Below, piece by piece: positions 1-11,180 of a stretch of 64,000 bases of DNA. The first letter of the stretch is position 1; each line of letters starts with the position of its first letter. This stretch comes from Purshia tridentata (lineage: Eukaryota; Streptophyta; Magnoliopsida; Rosales; Rosaceae), in contig QANT01004527.1 of the NCBI GenBank assembly GCA_003254885.1, forward strand, positions 1 to 64,000, read 5' to 3'. Made by a program: the position numbers and the translations under genes. The notes under the pieces were generated by a model that saw nothing but the letters and a program-made list of their open reading frames with translations, searched no databases and had not been told where the DNA came from.

Positions 1-420
1 GCGTGGGCGTGGGCTGTGAGGGGCTGGGCGGGGTGGGGTGGCCAGATCGGGGTGGAAAGGGAGGATAAAAGAAGAAAGAAGAAGAAGAAAGAAAAAACCA
101 GAGAAGAGAAAAGGAAAAAAGAAGAAGAATAAGTCTGACAAAAAGAAAGAGAAAAATAAATAAAAATGAATGAAAGTGTTTTTTTATTTTATAAATTTAT
201 TATTATTATTTTTTTATAGGATTATTGTTTTTTTATTATTTACTTATCCACGTCAGCGCCACGTCAGTATTTAACAGAATTTTAGACAGAGGAGTTGACG
301 AAGGTATGCATTTGCAAAAAAAATGAAGATGAGATACCAAAAAATTCAAAAAAATACTAGAGGTACCAACTTGTAATTTGACCCAAATCTGAGGTACTAA
401 ATTGCACTTTACCCTATATT
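1..420. repeat. Non-coding repeat, copy 1 (G-rich/GA-rich core, right part)
   Basis: This lies in the intron upstream of the first visible Crooked-neck exon. It runs from a G-rich stretch (1-60) through a GA-rich stretch (60-150) and a T-rich stretch (180-240). A moderately conserved tail follows, with paired ACGTCA motifs near 250-265 and an end reading GGTACTAAATTGCACTTTA near 393. A second region, about 60160-60820, has the same order of parts and a similar end. I infer one dispersed non-coding element family. Its left end is outside the window, and no terminal inverted repeat or target duplication can be shown here. Confidence 0.45.
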
Positions 421-594
421 AAATTATTTTGAAAACAAAAATAACTAATAGGCCATGCCAGATGAAATGTATACCATTGGAAGTGCTTTGGTTTTTTTTG
501 GCCAAGAGAAGTGCTTTGGTTTGATCGTTTTAAAAGTTGTGTCAATTTGTGTATAAAAATGTGGGTGGTGATCCTGACGTTTGATTTATAATAG

Positions 595-1429
595 GCATAC
601 ATTGACTTTGAACTATCAGAGGGTGAATTTGAGAGAACCAGAGAACTTTATGAGAGACTGCTAGACCGGACAAAACACCTTAAGGTGTGGATCAGCTTTG
701 CAAAATTCGAGGCAACTGCAATGGTGGGAGATGGCATGGATTCAGATGTGGCAGAAGATGATGCCCAGGATTATCTTCGTGAACAAAAAGAACAATGCAT
801 TCAGCGTGCTAGAAGTAAGCAGTTCTATTAACCTTTTAGTTACTATTATCGATTGATAGTTGATTTATCTATAAATTGAGAAAGTCTAACCCTTATTTTC
901 TGTTTTATCTGTGCATCAGGGGTTTTCGAGAGAGCTGTTAACTATTTCAGAACTTCAGCACCTGAATTGAAGGAAGAAAGAGGCATGCTGCTAGAAGAAT
1001 GGTTGAACATGGAGTCTAGTTTCGGGGATCTGGGTGATGTTAGCTTAGTCCAATCTAAGCTGCCAAAGAAACTGAAGAAGAGGAGGCCAATAGTAACTGA
1101 AGATGGTCCTGCTGGGTACGTCACCAACTTGCATGTTCTTTATGTTCCCATGTCCTCATATCTCATTAGTCATGACTCTATCTCAGTCTAGAAAATCTCA
1201 GTTCACTGCCAAATGCGGGAGAATTTTGATTATATTATCTTCAAGTCTATCTGATGAGCTTTTGTTTAATTATTAATCTATTTTTACATATGCTAACTAA
1301 ACCTGTATTGGCAGGTATGAGGAATACATTGATTACCTGTTCCCAGAGGAAACTCAGACCACAAATCTCAAGATATTGGAAGCTGCATACAGGTGGAAGA
1401 AGCAAAAGGTTTCTTCTGATGAGGATTAG
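595..1429 (+). CDS. CRNKL1-like: Crooked-neck-like splicing factor, C-terminal three exons (partial)
   Basis: These are the 3' exons of a gene that begins left of the window: 595-814, 920-1115 and 1315-1429, ending in TAG. They join in phase to give the last 176 residues. The first exon opens [20 protein letters not shown], a typical HAT (half-a-TPR) repeat. The protein ends in the basic linker [12 protein letters not shown], then [11 protein letters not shown] and a short acidic tail. Crooked neck (Clf1/Syf3) is a HAT-repeat scaffold of the Prp19-associated (NineTeen) complex, needed for spliceosome assembly and activation in the nucleus. Splice junctions are GT-AG and the exon order matches the family C-terminus. 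The first exon should follow an LWK-type codon at a phase-0 boundary; its acceptor is the ATAG at 591-594. The call is secure; the upstream part cannot be assessed. Confidence 0.9.
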
Positions 1430-4400
1430 GAAGTTTTTGCACTATATAGTTTTTCTGTACTATGTAAATACAGAGGATAGTGTTGTACGGCAATTGCTGA
1501 ACGAAGTAATTGCTTAGCTGATGATTTTGTTGATTTTTGAGAAACCATGCCTTGAAGGCAGGAGCGGAACATAGAAGGGACCTGCAAACTTAGAAAAAAA
1601 AAAATTGTTCAATATACGTTTGTATCAAACTCTTTTGTTTTAAGAATTAGTCCTCTTTAACTCCAATTTTTCAGTTTAAAGCCCTCTAAATCTAAAAACT
1701 AATGTAATATATAATCAGCTCAGGAATCAGTATAAAAATAATTAAGTATACAATTAAATCAAACAAGAAAATCAATATTTAACTGGGTATTATTCAAACA
1801 GTTAAAGATAATTGGTGATGATGAAAAGTGAAAAAACTATGTAAACCCTGAAAATTGCAGCCATCAATTTCAAGTGATTTTGAAAATGGTCAAATATATT
1901 TCAGATATTTTCTCATTTATTTTTAAAAGTATTTTGTTGTGACTCGTCCAAATAGCAGGTTGTATTTCTTTATATCTAACCTTTGGGTTTTTGGGCAAAA
2001 AACAAAAAAAAACCTTGAGGTTTAACTTAACCTTTGAGGAAGTTTCTCTTGATTGAGTTGGGATGTAATGATATCATAACTGGAAGTTGAAAAACGCAAG
2101 TACTCCTATTGGTCTTGTCTTCCACTTACAAAAGCCAAAAGGGTCTCCATTAAGGCCTTATCTATTCATGAATTGTCTCTTATGATGATTGATTGGGCAA
2201 ACTTGCCTTCATGCAAATAACCAAGGAAAGAAAAAAGGGCAAAACATCAAACTTCATAAATAAAGGAGATGTGAAATTCATTTTCCAAAAAGTCCTAAAA
2301 GTGGTTTTTCCATAGTTTCCTTTTCTCCTTTTCCATTTAGATCCCTCTAGCCCACATCATTTAGTGGAATTTAATATGGACATAAAATTATAAATACCCA
2401 TTAAAACTAATTTTTAAGTCAGACTAATCCCATGTGTCCCACTCACTAACACATGTTCCCTGTCTCTTTCTTTGGCCAGTCACTATAAATCTGTTCCATT
2501 TTTCTTCTTGCTTATTAAAATTTTGGTAGGACCATTCCTAACCTGGCCAAATGTCATCATATATTTCCAGACTGAAAGCTGCGTTCACCAAAATTGAGCT
2601 TAGACTTTCCACTGTCGGCTCATGAAACAGTATATAATGTTAGCGTCACCAAAATATTTAGACCAAATAATATAACAATAATATTAGTATTTTATTCAAA
2701 ATAAATATGATTCAGAATGAATTTAAATTCAAACAATTAAATACGATCAATTATATTCATAGTAACCATCTTTCTTTGTTCTTATACCATGAATTGGTAA
2801 TTAGGCATGGATTAAAATGAACCAAATTTGAAGTCTGAACTTATGACTCCACTCCACCATCTAGTCAACCAACCCCCGGGTCTCTAATAGCAGAATCCCG
2901 AGAAAAAGAAACTCTGGTAGCTCTGGTTATATTCAAAGATTTTTAACTGAATAAGAGATTATTATAATGATAGTAACGGATGATCGTTAATTATTGATGT
3001 ATGTAAATTTCACAATGAGTTGGTTTCGTCGTAAATCTATACAGTTACTTCCAATTACGTAAATCAATAGTTCAAACCGCACTCAAAGATAAGACATTTC
3101 CCATATACATACATCAATAATGAAAAATTGTGAAATTCATGTAATTAACAATTAACAATCACTTAAACTGGTTAATATAACTCTCGTGAATACGAAATGT
3201 TTTATTATATGAAACAAATATGTATATAATATATCTTATTATGTATTAAGTCATGTAATAAGAAAAATAAATACATTGATTGTAAATTCTTGTGATGAGA
3301 AAGTTAAATCTTATAATAGTAAAAACAGAAGTTCTAGTTGTAGATGGTATAAACTGAAAAATCGAAGTGCAGATAGCTCCATATCCATGTTCCATGTTTT
3401 ATGTCCATAAAGAACCGCCTTACAAGCGGGGTTTGAAAAGGCGGGAAATATGGCACGTGGCATTCAGAGACATGAGTACCTAATAATGTCAAGTGTTAAC
3501 CCGTCGCGCTTTTTTGGTCCTGATTGAGATAACGAGAAACTGAGACGTTGAATCTCAATGGTTTTTTTGGTAATTAAAAAAAAATCGACGGGTATTTTCA
3601 TCAAATGACGCGCCAACATTGCCTTCTCCAGTTAGGACAAGGAATGAACAATAAAAAAAAAACTCAGGGAGTTACAGTTATTTTTCCTTTTTTTATTTTA
3701 CCTCTAAAATTCAGTCTTTTTTATTTTTAGGGAAAGCTCTAAATTGCTGCTTTATTTTAATTAAAATTGCTGTTTCTGGATCGGCTGGATGCAAACAGCA
3801 TTCTGTTTTCAGGTAATTTTTTTCTTGGTAAATATGCAGGTAATTTTTTTTAACTGCGTGATCTGCTTATTGTTTACTTTTTACTGCATGATCTGCTTTA
3901 AGAAGGGAAGGTGATTATTTTACTTGTTCCAATTCCATAATTTTCTCTTAGGAAACAGAGACCTTCAAGGCCTCTACCAGATGAGCCTAATTCTTTTAGA
4001 AAAGCTTTAACTTAATCACTAATCAAATTTGATCCAACAAAAAGAGCTCAAACATTGTGCCTTATTGATCCAATAATTGTATATAGAAATCAAATAGGAT
4101 TTGGAAAAAAAAATTTGCAATTCTCTCTCTTTCTGATTTGATTGTATCATCTACTTGCTATAATTTGGGAAAGCATCAACTTGCTTAGAAGTTAATTTCC
4201 TTAATTGTGTTTCCTTTTTCTTCATTGGACTATGTGAGATCCAATATAAAAAAATAAACTTCCTGTTGTCTAAGTTGGAAAAAAAAAAATGCATATTATA
4301 GTTAAGTTAAGATTCCTTTTTCTTCATTGGACTATGTGAGATCCAATTAAAAAAAATAAACTTCCTGTTGTCTAAGTTGGAAAAAAAAAAATGCATATTA

Positions 4401-5197
4401 TAGTTAAGTTAAGGAGCAACAAGGGAAAGGTAAGCACCAAGTACTAACCCAACATTTTGTTTAAAGCTTTTATGGAAATGGGGTGCAATCTTTTTTATTT
4501 GGTTTAAATTATGCATGCAAGTCTTGAATTTGGTGGCCCTATCCTTGTTTATGAAGTTGACATCACAGACCTAATCATTCTCAGTTCTCACCATTATAAA
4601 GATGAAAATAGTTAATAGGGGCCACTCTTTTTTGTTGGTGAATGAAAAATTTATTCTCAATAGATATCAATTATTCTGTTTATCTATACTGTAATTGATA
4701 GACTGACAATATAATATGTCATACTCTTAAAAAAGAGAAAATTACTCTCTTTCTTTCGTCGTCTTGAATCTTCATTCTTGATTTTTCTTTCACTTTCCTC
4801 CAAATATGAAATTTTTATTATGGCCCTGTCATTATGATTGCCTACTCCACTTGGAAAGTTGGAGTTATAACTTATAACTTACAATTTGATGAACCAAATC
4901 ATTAATGTAACTTGACGAATCACCAACTGACTCTAATCATATTGATATAAATTCTTATACAAGTGAGATCTCACTCATTGGTTAAACTTCATTTTCCTTC
5001 TTAAACTTCATTTTCCATTTGAGAGGACATAATTTTGTATTGATAAAAGAGAGACTATGCAGGCCAAAAAAAATGAGGGGTATAAATAAGTTATGGCATA
5101 ATTGAGCGACAGATTCAAACTAACTGCGTGTCAGTTTCAGTGTTCACTTATGGTAGAAGCTGAAGATTCATACTAATTTTTCTTGTTTCATTTTCAG
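1430..5197. other. Intergenic spacer, AT-rich
   Basis: The Crooked-neck 3' UTR occupies the first part. The rest is AT-rich with no open frame that looks like protein. The one clear structure is a 102-bp tandem duplication at 4211-4413, listed separately. The last few hundred bases should hold the promoter and first non-coding exon of the first CIP1-like gene. A pyrimidine-rich stretch near 4745-4800 is a candidate leader, but I cannot place the transcription start. Confidence 0.6.
4211..4413. repeat. Direct tandem duplication, 102-bp period
   Basis: Two copies, 4211-4312 and 4313-4413, lie head to tail. Each begins TTCCTTTTTCTTCATTGGAC and ends with TAGTTAAGTTAAG. They differ at only one or two bases, for example CCAATATAAA versus CCAATTAAAA, so the duplication looks recent. 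No coding content. Confidence 0.9.
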
Positions 5198-5286
5198 ATC
5201 TTCCAGTATGCTGTGATCAAGATGGATAGGGCCTATTGTTGAAGTGTGCTAGTTTATGAGCATTTGCTGAAATTCCCAACATAGAA
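5198..5286 (+). promoter_or_regulatory. Leader exon segment of the first CIP1-like gene, with short uORFs
   Basis: An acceptor (TTTTCAG, ending 5197) precedes the exon that carries the start codon at 5287. The leader contains three tiny upstream ORFs: ATG-CTG-TGA; a six-codon one beginning ATGGATAGGGCC; and ATG-AGC-ATT-TGC-TGA. All end before the main start. The second paralogue has an equivalent leader exon with its own uORFs. The first non-coding exon was not located. Confidence 0.5.
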
Positions 5287-8200
5287 ATGATAAAGCATCA
5301 CTGGAGGGAGCTAGCAAAGTCCTTTGGGAATCATGTGGATCCTGAAAAAACTGAACAGTTGAAGAGGACTAAATCAGGTGAAAGTTCTCTCCTATCTACC
5401 TTAATCTTTGAAAAAATGATGGTCAATGTTTAGATGTATTGATCCCAAAACAGAATGCACTATATTGTTCAACTTCTTGCTCTAACAAAACCTCAAATTT
5501 TTTCTATTCTTTTACCCTCAATTGTATTTGGTCCTTGCAAAAATATAATATAGTATCAAGTTCCTGTTTCTGGTGTGCTATAGAACCAAATCAAGAAAGC
5601 TTCTGAAATCCCATCAAAAAGATCACTGATTACTATTACTGAAAGTGGTTGTCTTTTGTTTGAGTTGAGTTGATTTGGTCTTGCAGGCATTATTAATTTA
5701 TTAGTTTTTTGGAAAAATATATGGGATCAGTTCTTTTGAAAATTCCAATACCGTAGTGGTAGGTAGTACTGACGTCTTTATCAATAGAAAAACCCATTCT
5801 AGGTTTATAAATTTGTGGCATTCTAGTAGTGCCATAGGAAACTACCTAAATGGTTACCATTTTGGCATATTGTACCCTATGTCATAATCATAATGTCAAA
5901 AGATCATGTCACTATCTGGTTCAATTACATTACTATGCCACTTGATTAAGTTTATGAGCTTCTGATTACATCAATTGATAGATCCCTGAATTTGAGAGTT
6001 GGCGTCCTATCTTTTTTCTATTTTCATTTCATTTGATGTCAAACTTTGTGTATTTAAAAATTTTTTGTCATCAGCAGAAATTGAAAATAATGTGACAAGG
6101 ATCTTCAAGCTTATAAAAAATGAAGACCAACAAGGAAAGAGAGATGGAAGCCGAAAAGATCCAAAGAAGGAGTCTGAACTTGTTGGACTCATTGAGAATT
6201 TCTACCAACAGTACCAAACACTATATGCTTTGTATGATCATCTAATAGGAGAGTCTGGGAGAATAGTTCGTGGCAGAAAATTGAGCAGTGGTCTTTCCTT
6301 GTCTTCCTCCAGCTCAGACTCTGACTATTATTCCTCAGAGGAAACTGACAGTAATAATGAGCTTAAAAATGAAAATTCGGAAGTTGCTGACCTGAAGCAT
6401 AAATTTGCTTCTAGAAATGAAGAAACAGAAGCTCTAAATACAGAATATATGGCAGCATTGAGAAAATTAAAACAAGCAGATATTGTAGACAAAGATCTCA
6501 GGATTGAAGAACTTTCAGCTCTTGTTGGGGCACATGAGGTTCATGGGAATCAATCATCAGCTCGGATAAAAGAGTTAGAGGGCCAATTAAATGCCTTTAA
6601 AACTGAGTTGGAATCCTTGTGCAGCCAGAAAAGAGATTTGGAAGCATGGAAAGAAGGCAAAGCTGCTGAATCTAAACAGCTAGGAGAGAAAAATATAGGA
6701 CTTCATGCCCGGATTTACAAACTTGAGTTAGTTTTAAATGACAAAGATGATGAAATATCTGCTCTCCAGGAGAAACTCAAGGAAAATGAGGTCAGTTCAA
6801 CATCAGAAATTTCAGACTTGACACAGGCCAGAAATCTGCAACTGGAAGTTGATTCGTTACGTGCTCAAAATGGTGAGCTAGAAGAAAGGATGGTGTGTAA
6901 TTTAAATGAATCAGTGGCTCAAGTCAAGGGCTTAATGAATCAGCTCATTGCTATCCAGAAGGAATTAGAGTCCCTACGCTTGCAGAAAACCGAATCAGAA
7001 GTGCTACTGGATAGAAAGAACGAAGAAATTTCCAATGACCTGCTTCAGATAGAAACTCTGAAAGAGGAACTAACAAGAAAGGACATAGTTGAAAAGCAAA
7101 TGCTGGAAGAAAGACAAAGTTTTCTTTTGCAGGTGAAGCACATGGAATTGGAAGTGGACTCTCTATGCAGCCAAAAAGAAAATTTGGAAAAGCAGATAAC
7201 AAGTAAGATTCATGAGGCCGATGGGTTGAGACAGGAAAGTGAGGTTCTGCGTGCTAAAATTTCGGAATTGGAGAAAACTTTAACTGAGAAAGGGGATGAG
7301 GGTGAAGAAAATGAAGCTTCTAGTCAAGTTATGGCTTTAATGGCGCAGGTCAGCGAGCTGAAACAGAAGTTGGATTCCTTGCAGACCAAGAAAATCCAGT
7401 TGGAATTGCAGATTGAGAGAGATAACAAAGAATACTTGGAAAGACTGAACCAGATGGAAAATCAAAACAATGAGTTGACCGGAAAGTTTGCTGATCAGGA
7501 GAGAATTCTTAAGGAACAGGAAGATACTATCAAGAAGTTCAATAAGGAGCATAAACAAGCTAAAATTTGGTTTCCAGAATCCAAGTTAAATATACAATTT
7601 GCAGAAAGAAAGATGGAAGAATTGGCAGAAAAGTACCGAATTAGTTCTGAAGATAATGTCCGTCTCTTGTACCAGAGAATCCGGGTTGCAGAACAAATAC
7701 ACATGGAAAATAAAGAAAGCTATAGAAAGATGAAAGAGAGTTATGAGTTAGAAAATAGAGAGCTTAAAGAAAAGCTTGCAACTTACAAAGATCCAGTCAT
7801 AAAGATGAAGGAACTATCCGAAACAACAAAGCGTATGTTTTGTAGAATGAACTCATTGGTACTCAAGTTTGAGGGGGGCCATACCAACTTTCTGAACCAA
7901 ATTTCCAGAATGTCGGACGAGCTTCAGTTTGCAAAAACTTGGGTTGCAGGGACAACCGACGTGATCAAACGATTAAAGCACAATGAAGATTGCTTGGGAG
8001 CACAACTGGATGAGAAGGAAGAGCAGGAGAGTTTGTTAAGAGAGAAAGTTTGGAAGCTAGAAGCGGCGGTGAGCAAGGAAGCTGGGGAGAATTTGAACTT
8101 GATGAAATGCTTGAGCCAACTTGAGAAGCAGGTGAGAAAGTTGGAGAGCAAAATGAAGGAGAAGGATGAAGGGTTATTGAGTCTGGGGGAGGAGAAGAGG

Positions 8201-8308
8201 GAGGCCATAAGGCAGCTCTGTATGTTGATTGATCACCACCGCGACCGCTATGATCATCTCAGGGAAGTACTCTCAAAGAGGTGTGCAAAATGCAGGACAA
8301 CAACTTAG
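5287..8308 (+). CDS. CIP1-like: COP1-interactive protein 1-like, short paralogue (NAB + coiled coil)
   Basis: Two coding exons, 5287-5377 and 6078-8308, give 773 residues. The N-terminus MIKHHWRELAKSFGNHVDPE and the segment LVGLIENFYQQYQTLYALYD match the NAB-type (NET actin-binding) region of CIP1 and related proteins. A serine/acidic stretch follows (SSSSSDSDYYSSEE), then about 600 residues of heptad-rich coiled coil. The conserved C-terminal block reads GEEKREAIRQLCMLIDHHRD. CIP1 was described as a cytoskeleton-associated partner of the COP1 light-signalling E3 ligase; NAB proteins link actin to membranes. I chose the 5287 start because it restores the family N-terminus and lies directly before a phase-1 donor. 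The acceptor is a CAGCAG pair: using 6078 gives TKSEIENN, as in the family, and using 6075 adds one residue. It lacks the tandem array of its neighbour. Confidence 0.85.
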
Positions 8309-8579
8309 GCAATTAGGCCTTCTCCAATGGTCATTGTTGTAACTTGTAATATTCAATTTGCTCTTCTTCTTTTTTTCTCAGGAGCCGGATGGTTTATGTT
8401 GCTCTAACATTGTTGATTGGCATGGCTAATAGCACATAAAAAATGAGCTGCAAAAGCTTTCCTTATATTCATGATGTGCATTGAATTCTTGGGATATATG
8501 CATATAGTTTGCCTAAAAAATGGGATTCATTCCAAGTTTCCCTTATTTTTATTATTTCTGGCCAATTAATAAGTTAGGT

Positions 8580-9150
8580 CTAAGGATTACTTACCTCTAG
8601 TAAATGGACAAACACTGTGGGCGATAGAAATGATTGGGCCCGAGCCCAAAGCAAAGGCATAATCGGGCCCAGCCAGAGGAAAACCAGACCGTGTAATGAA
8701 GCCCAAAAGGCCCACGTAAATTAAAGCCCAAAATTGGAAACGGTAATATCTTTTATCTTAAAAGCATAGCCCGTTTTTGATCCCAACCTTAATGACCCAC
8801 GAACTCGAGTAAAAGCACCAACGATCAAATGTATTAAAAAAGCATAACGGGAAAAAAAAGGCGCGAAGGTAACGGTAGGATTATTTGTTGCTATATAAGA
8901 AAGGTTGCGACCCCGTGAAAAGGGATCGAAAGAAAGAAAGAAGAAAGTTATACTGAGAATCATATAGAATTATTTCATTCATTTTGGCATCGGAGTGTTA
9001 TTGCAGGTACACCCCACGGGAAGATTTCAACAATTTAAGGAGACGAAAAAGTTGGAAGGAAGCACAACGTTCGAGTGATGGGCTTATAGTTGACTGATTC
9101 ATTGTTGATTGTTAAAACCAGACCCAATAAGAATTTTAGCATCAACAAAC
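8580..9150 (+). mobile_element. Probable LTR-retrotransposon fragment or solo LTR
   Basis: This segment is more GC-rich than its surroundings and is built like a plant LTR. It has a U3-like part with repeated GGGCCC/GCCCAAA motifs (8637-8730). A TATA-type box, GCTATATAAGAAAGG, lies near 8890. A purine-rich run follows, then TTTGGCATCGGAGTG near 8984, a common motif late in plant LTRs. It may end near AGCATCAACA around 9138-9147. No gag-pol ORFs flank it, so a solo LTR or relic is most likely. Exact ends and target duplication were not resolved. Confidence 0.4.
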
Positions 9151-10103
9151 ACCATGTCCAAATTGTGAACCAAGTCCTATATAAATTTCATAGACCATCT
9201 CTCAGTCATTGTCGATCATATCGGTTTATTGCCCAAATTTGTCTTGGCATGGTGTCAAATTTGCCACGACTTTCTCAATGTATGTGGGTCATGCCGTTCA
9301 GGTTGAACCTTGAACCATGAACATCAAGGACAGCTGACTTTAATAGGGTTGAAGAACAAATTTGAAATAAAAATTCACCTTTTGTGAAACTATTTGCCCA
9401 AAGCTTCATGTTGAGGTGGCATGTTTGTTGCATTTGTGATTTGTAGATATTTTAAAGGCAAGATAGAATTGGACCTCAATATTAAAAATTGTACACAGCT
9501 CCTTCAAGTCCTAATCTTTTAACTTTTGAAGTTTGGATTGGTGTGTGAAGTTTCTTACAACAATTTCTTTTCCTTTTTTTTTTTAATGGAATTCCTCCTT
9601 TTGATTAAATTGTAGCATAGGCCGTAATTGACTAATTGGACGTGTAAATGGTCTATATTTTTGTTTTATTATACGGTATTGAAGGAGGAGATTTCATCTT
9701 GAGACGTTGAATATAATGATAAATATTAACGACCACTAAAACTACAAGCTCTAAGTGTAGGTGATCTATATTAGACATAAATCAAACACAAATCAAGGTA
9801 ACTGTGTATAGGTAAGGATATATATCTTTTTGTATAAGAAAAACTTTTTAAAAAACAAATATATTGTGGTGATATATATTACTTGGAAAACTTGATTTAT
9901 CTGATAAGAACGATAATAGAAATAACAAACTTGACCGCCTTTCAAATAAAATAATCTTTTTTAATAAGAAAAATCTTTTCGAAAACAAATGTTCATGATG
10001 ACATAATTTGTTTATTCAATAAAATGTAGTTTACTCAACAAAAAAAAGAATAGAAATAACAAACCTGACAATCTATCAAACAAGATACAATTCACTAACG
10101 CGG

Positions 10104-10646
10104 ACAAAAATGAAAATAACAAACCAGACCGTCAATTAAGGGTCCGTTTGGCACTGTTTTTAAAATTATTAAAAAAGTTTTCAGATTAATAAAAATGCTT
10201 TGATAGCATTTGACAAAAATAAATAAAAGTATTTATGAATTATAAAAGCGTTTTAAAGAGTTTTTGAAAAGTATCTAACAAGTGTTTTTTATAAAGCACT
10301 TTTAAGTACTTTTGTATAAACTACTAGAATTTAGCATAAACACTTTTAATAATAGTATGTACAAAAATGAAAATAACAAACCAGACCGTCAATTAAGGGT
10401 CCGTTTGGCACTGTTTTTAAAATTATCAAAAACGTTTTCAGATTAGTAAAAATGCTTTGATAGTATTTAACAAAAATAAATAAAAGTATTTATGAATTAT
10501 AAAAGTGTTTTAAAGAGTTTTTGAAAAGTATCTAACAAGTGTTTTTTATAAAGCACTTTTGTATAAATTACTAGAATTTAGCATAAACACTTTTAATAAT
10601 AGTGTTAGTAAAAATGCTTCTAATAAATAATGTCAAATGGACTCCA
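10104..10646. mobile_element. hAT-type MITE with an internal 257-bp tandem duplication
   Basis: The left end reads GGGTCCGTTTGGCACTGTTT at 10140. The right end, AATGTCAAATGGACTCC at about 10629-10645, is its imperfect reverse complement; the differences are transitions. This is the layout of a small hAT-like element. The left part together with 36 bp of flank is repeated: copy 1 starts at 10104 and copy 2 at 10361 (period 257), both with ACAAAAATGAAAATAACAAA. Since flank is included, the duplication happened after insertion. No coding capacity. Confidence 0.55.
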
Positions 10647-11180
10647 AATTAGATATCGGTCACCAAAAAACGATGACAAAAAATGAAAATAACCAACCCG
10701 ACCCCGTCCAACTACTCCTACCTCGTTGCCCAAAAGAAAAAAAACTGTGTGTTGATGAATGTCCAAAGGCACGAGAAAGCCTATTCATTCTGAGTTTGCT
10801 GCAATTACTGCGGCCAATGAATTCCAAGCTGACGTGGAAGCCGGGACAACAAAAACAACAAGCGCGGGAAATCGATCGACGTGGCAAGAGCTCCTGGCCC
10901 CTTCGAGTGCCCAATAATTCAAAGAAGCATCTCACGAGACACAATCATTAACTCTTGAGACTTTCACCCACGTGGCGAACGATATATATAAATTGTTTGG
11001 CGACTGTTACTTAATGCCAGCCAAAGCCAGATTTGCCCGAATGGCATTCACGCAATTAATCCAAAACTCCAAGGGCAAACGGAGAAACAGAAGCTCCAAA
11101 GATTCCACACCTTCTGAAATTTGAAGCTACAATTGGCGTACCAGTCACCCTGAGCGCCTCTAATCCAAACAAAACCTCTT

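Larger units (their letters stand above)
8309..11180. other. Spacer between the two CIP1-like genes
   Basis: It holds the 3' UTR of the first gene, a probable LTR fragment (about 8580-9150), AT-rich filler, a MITE with an internal duplication (10104-10646), and the promoter of the second gene. An ORF at 10637-10951 (104 codons), with a similar-sized ORF antisense to it, has no recognisable family and sits in the presumed promoter. I do not call it a gene. Confidence 0.6.

Noticed and set aside
10637-10951. A 104-codon ORF with a 94-codon ORF antisense to it upstream of the long CIP1-like gene
   Set aside because: Composition is random-like, no family is recognised, and it overlaps the MITE end and the presumed promoter.
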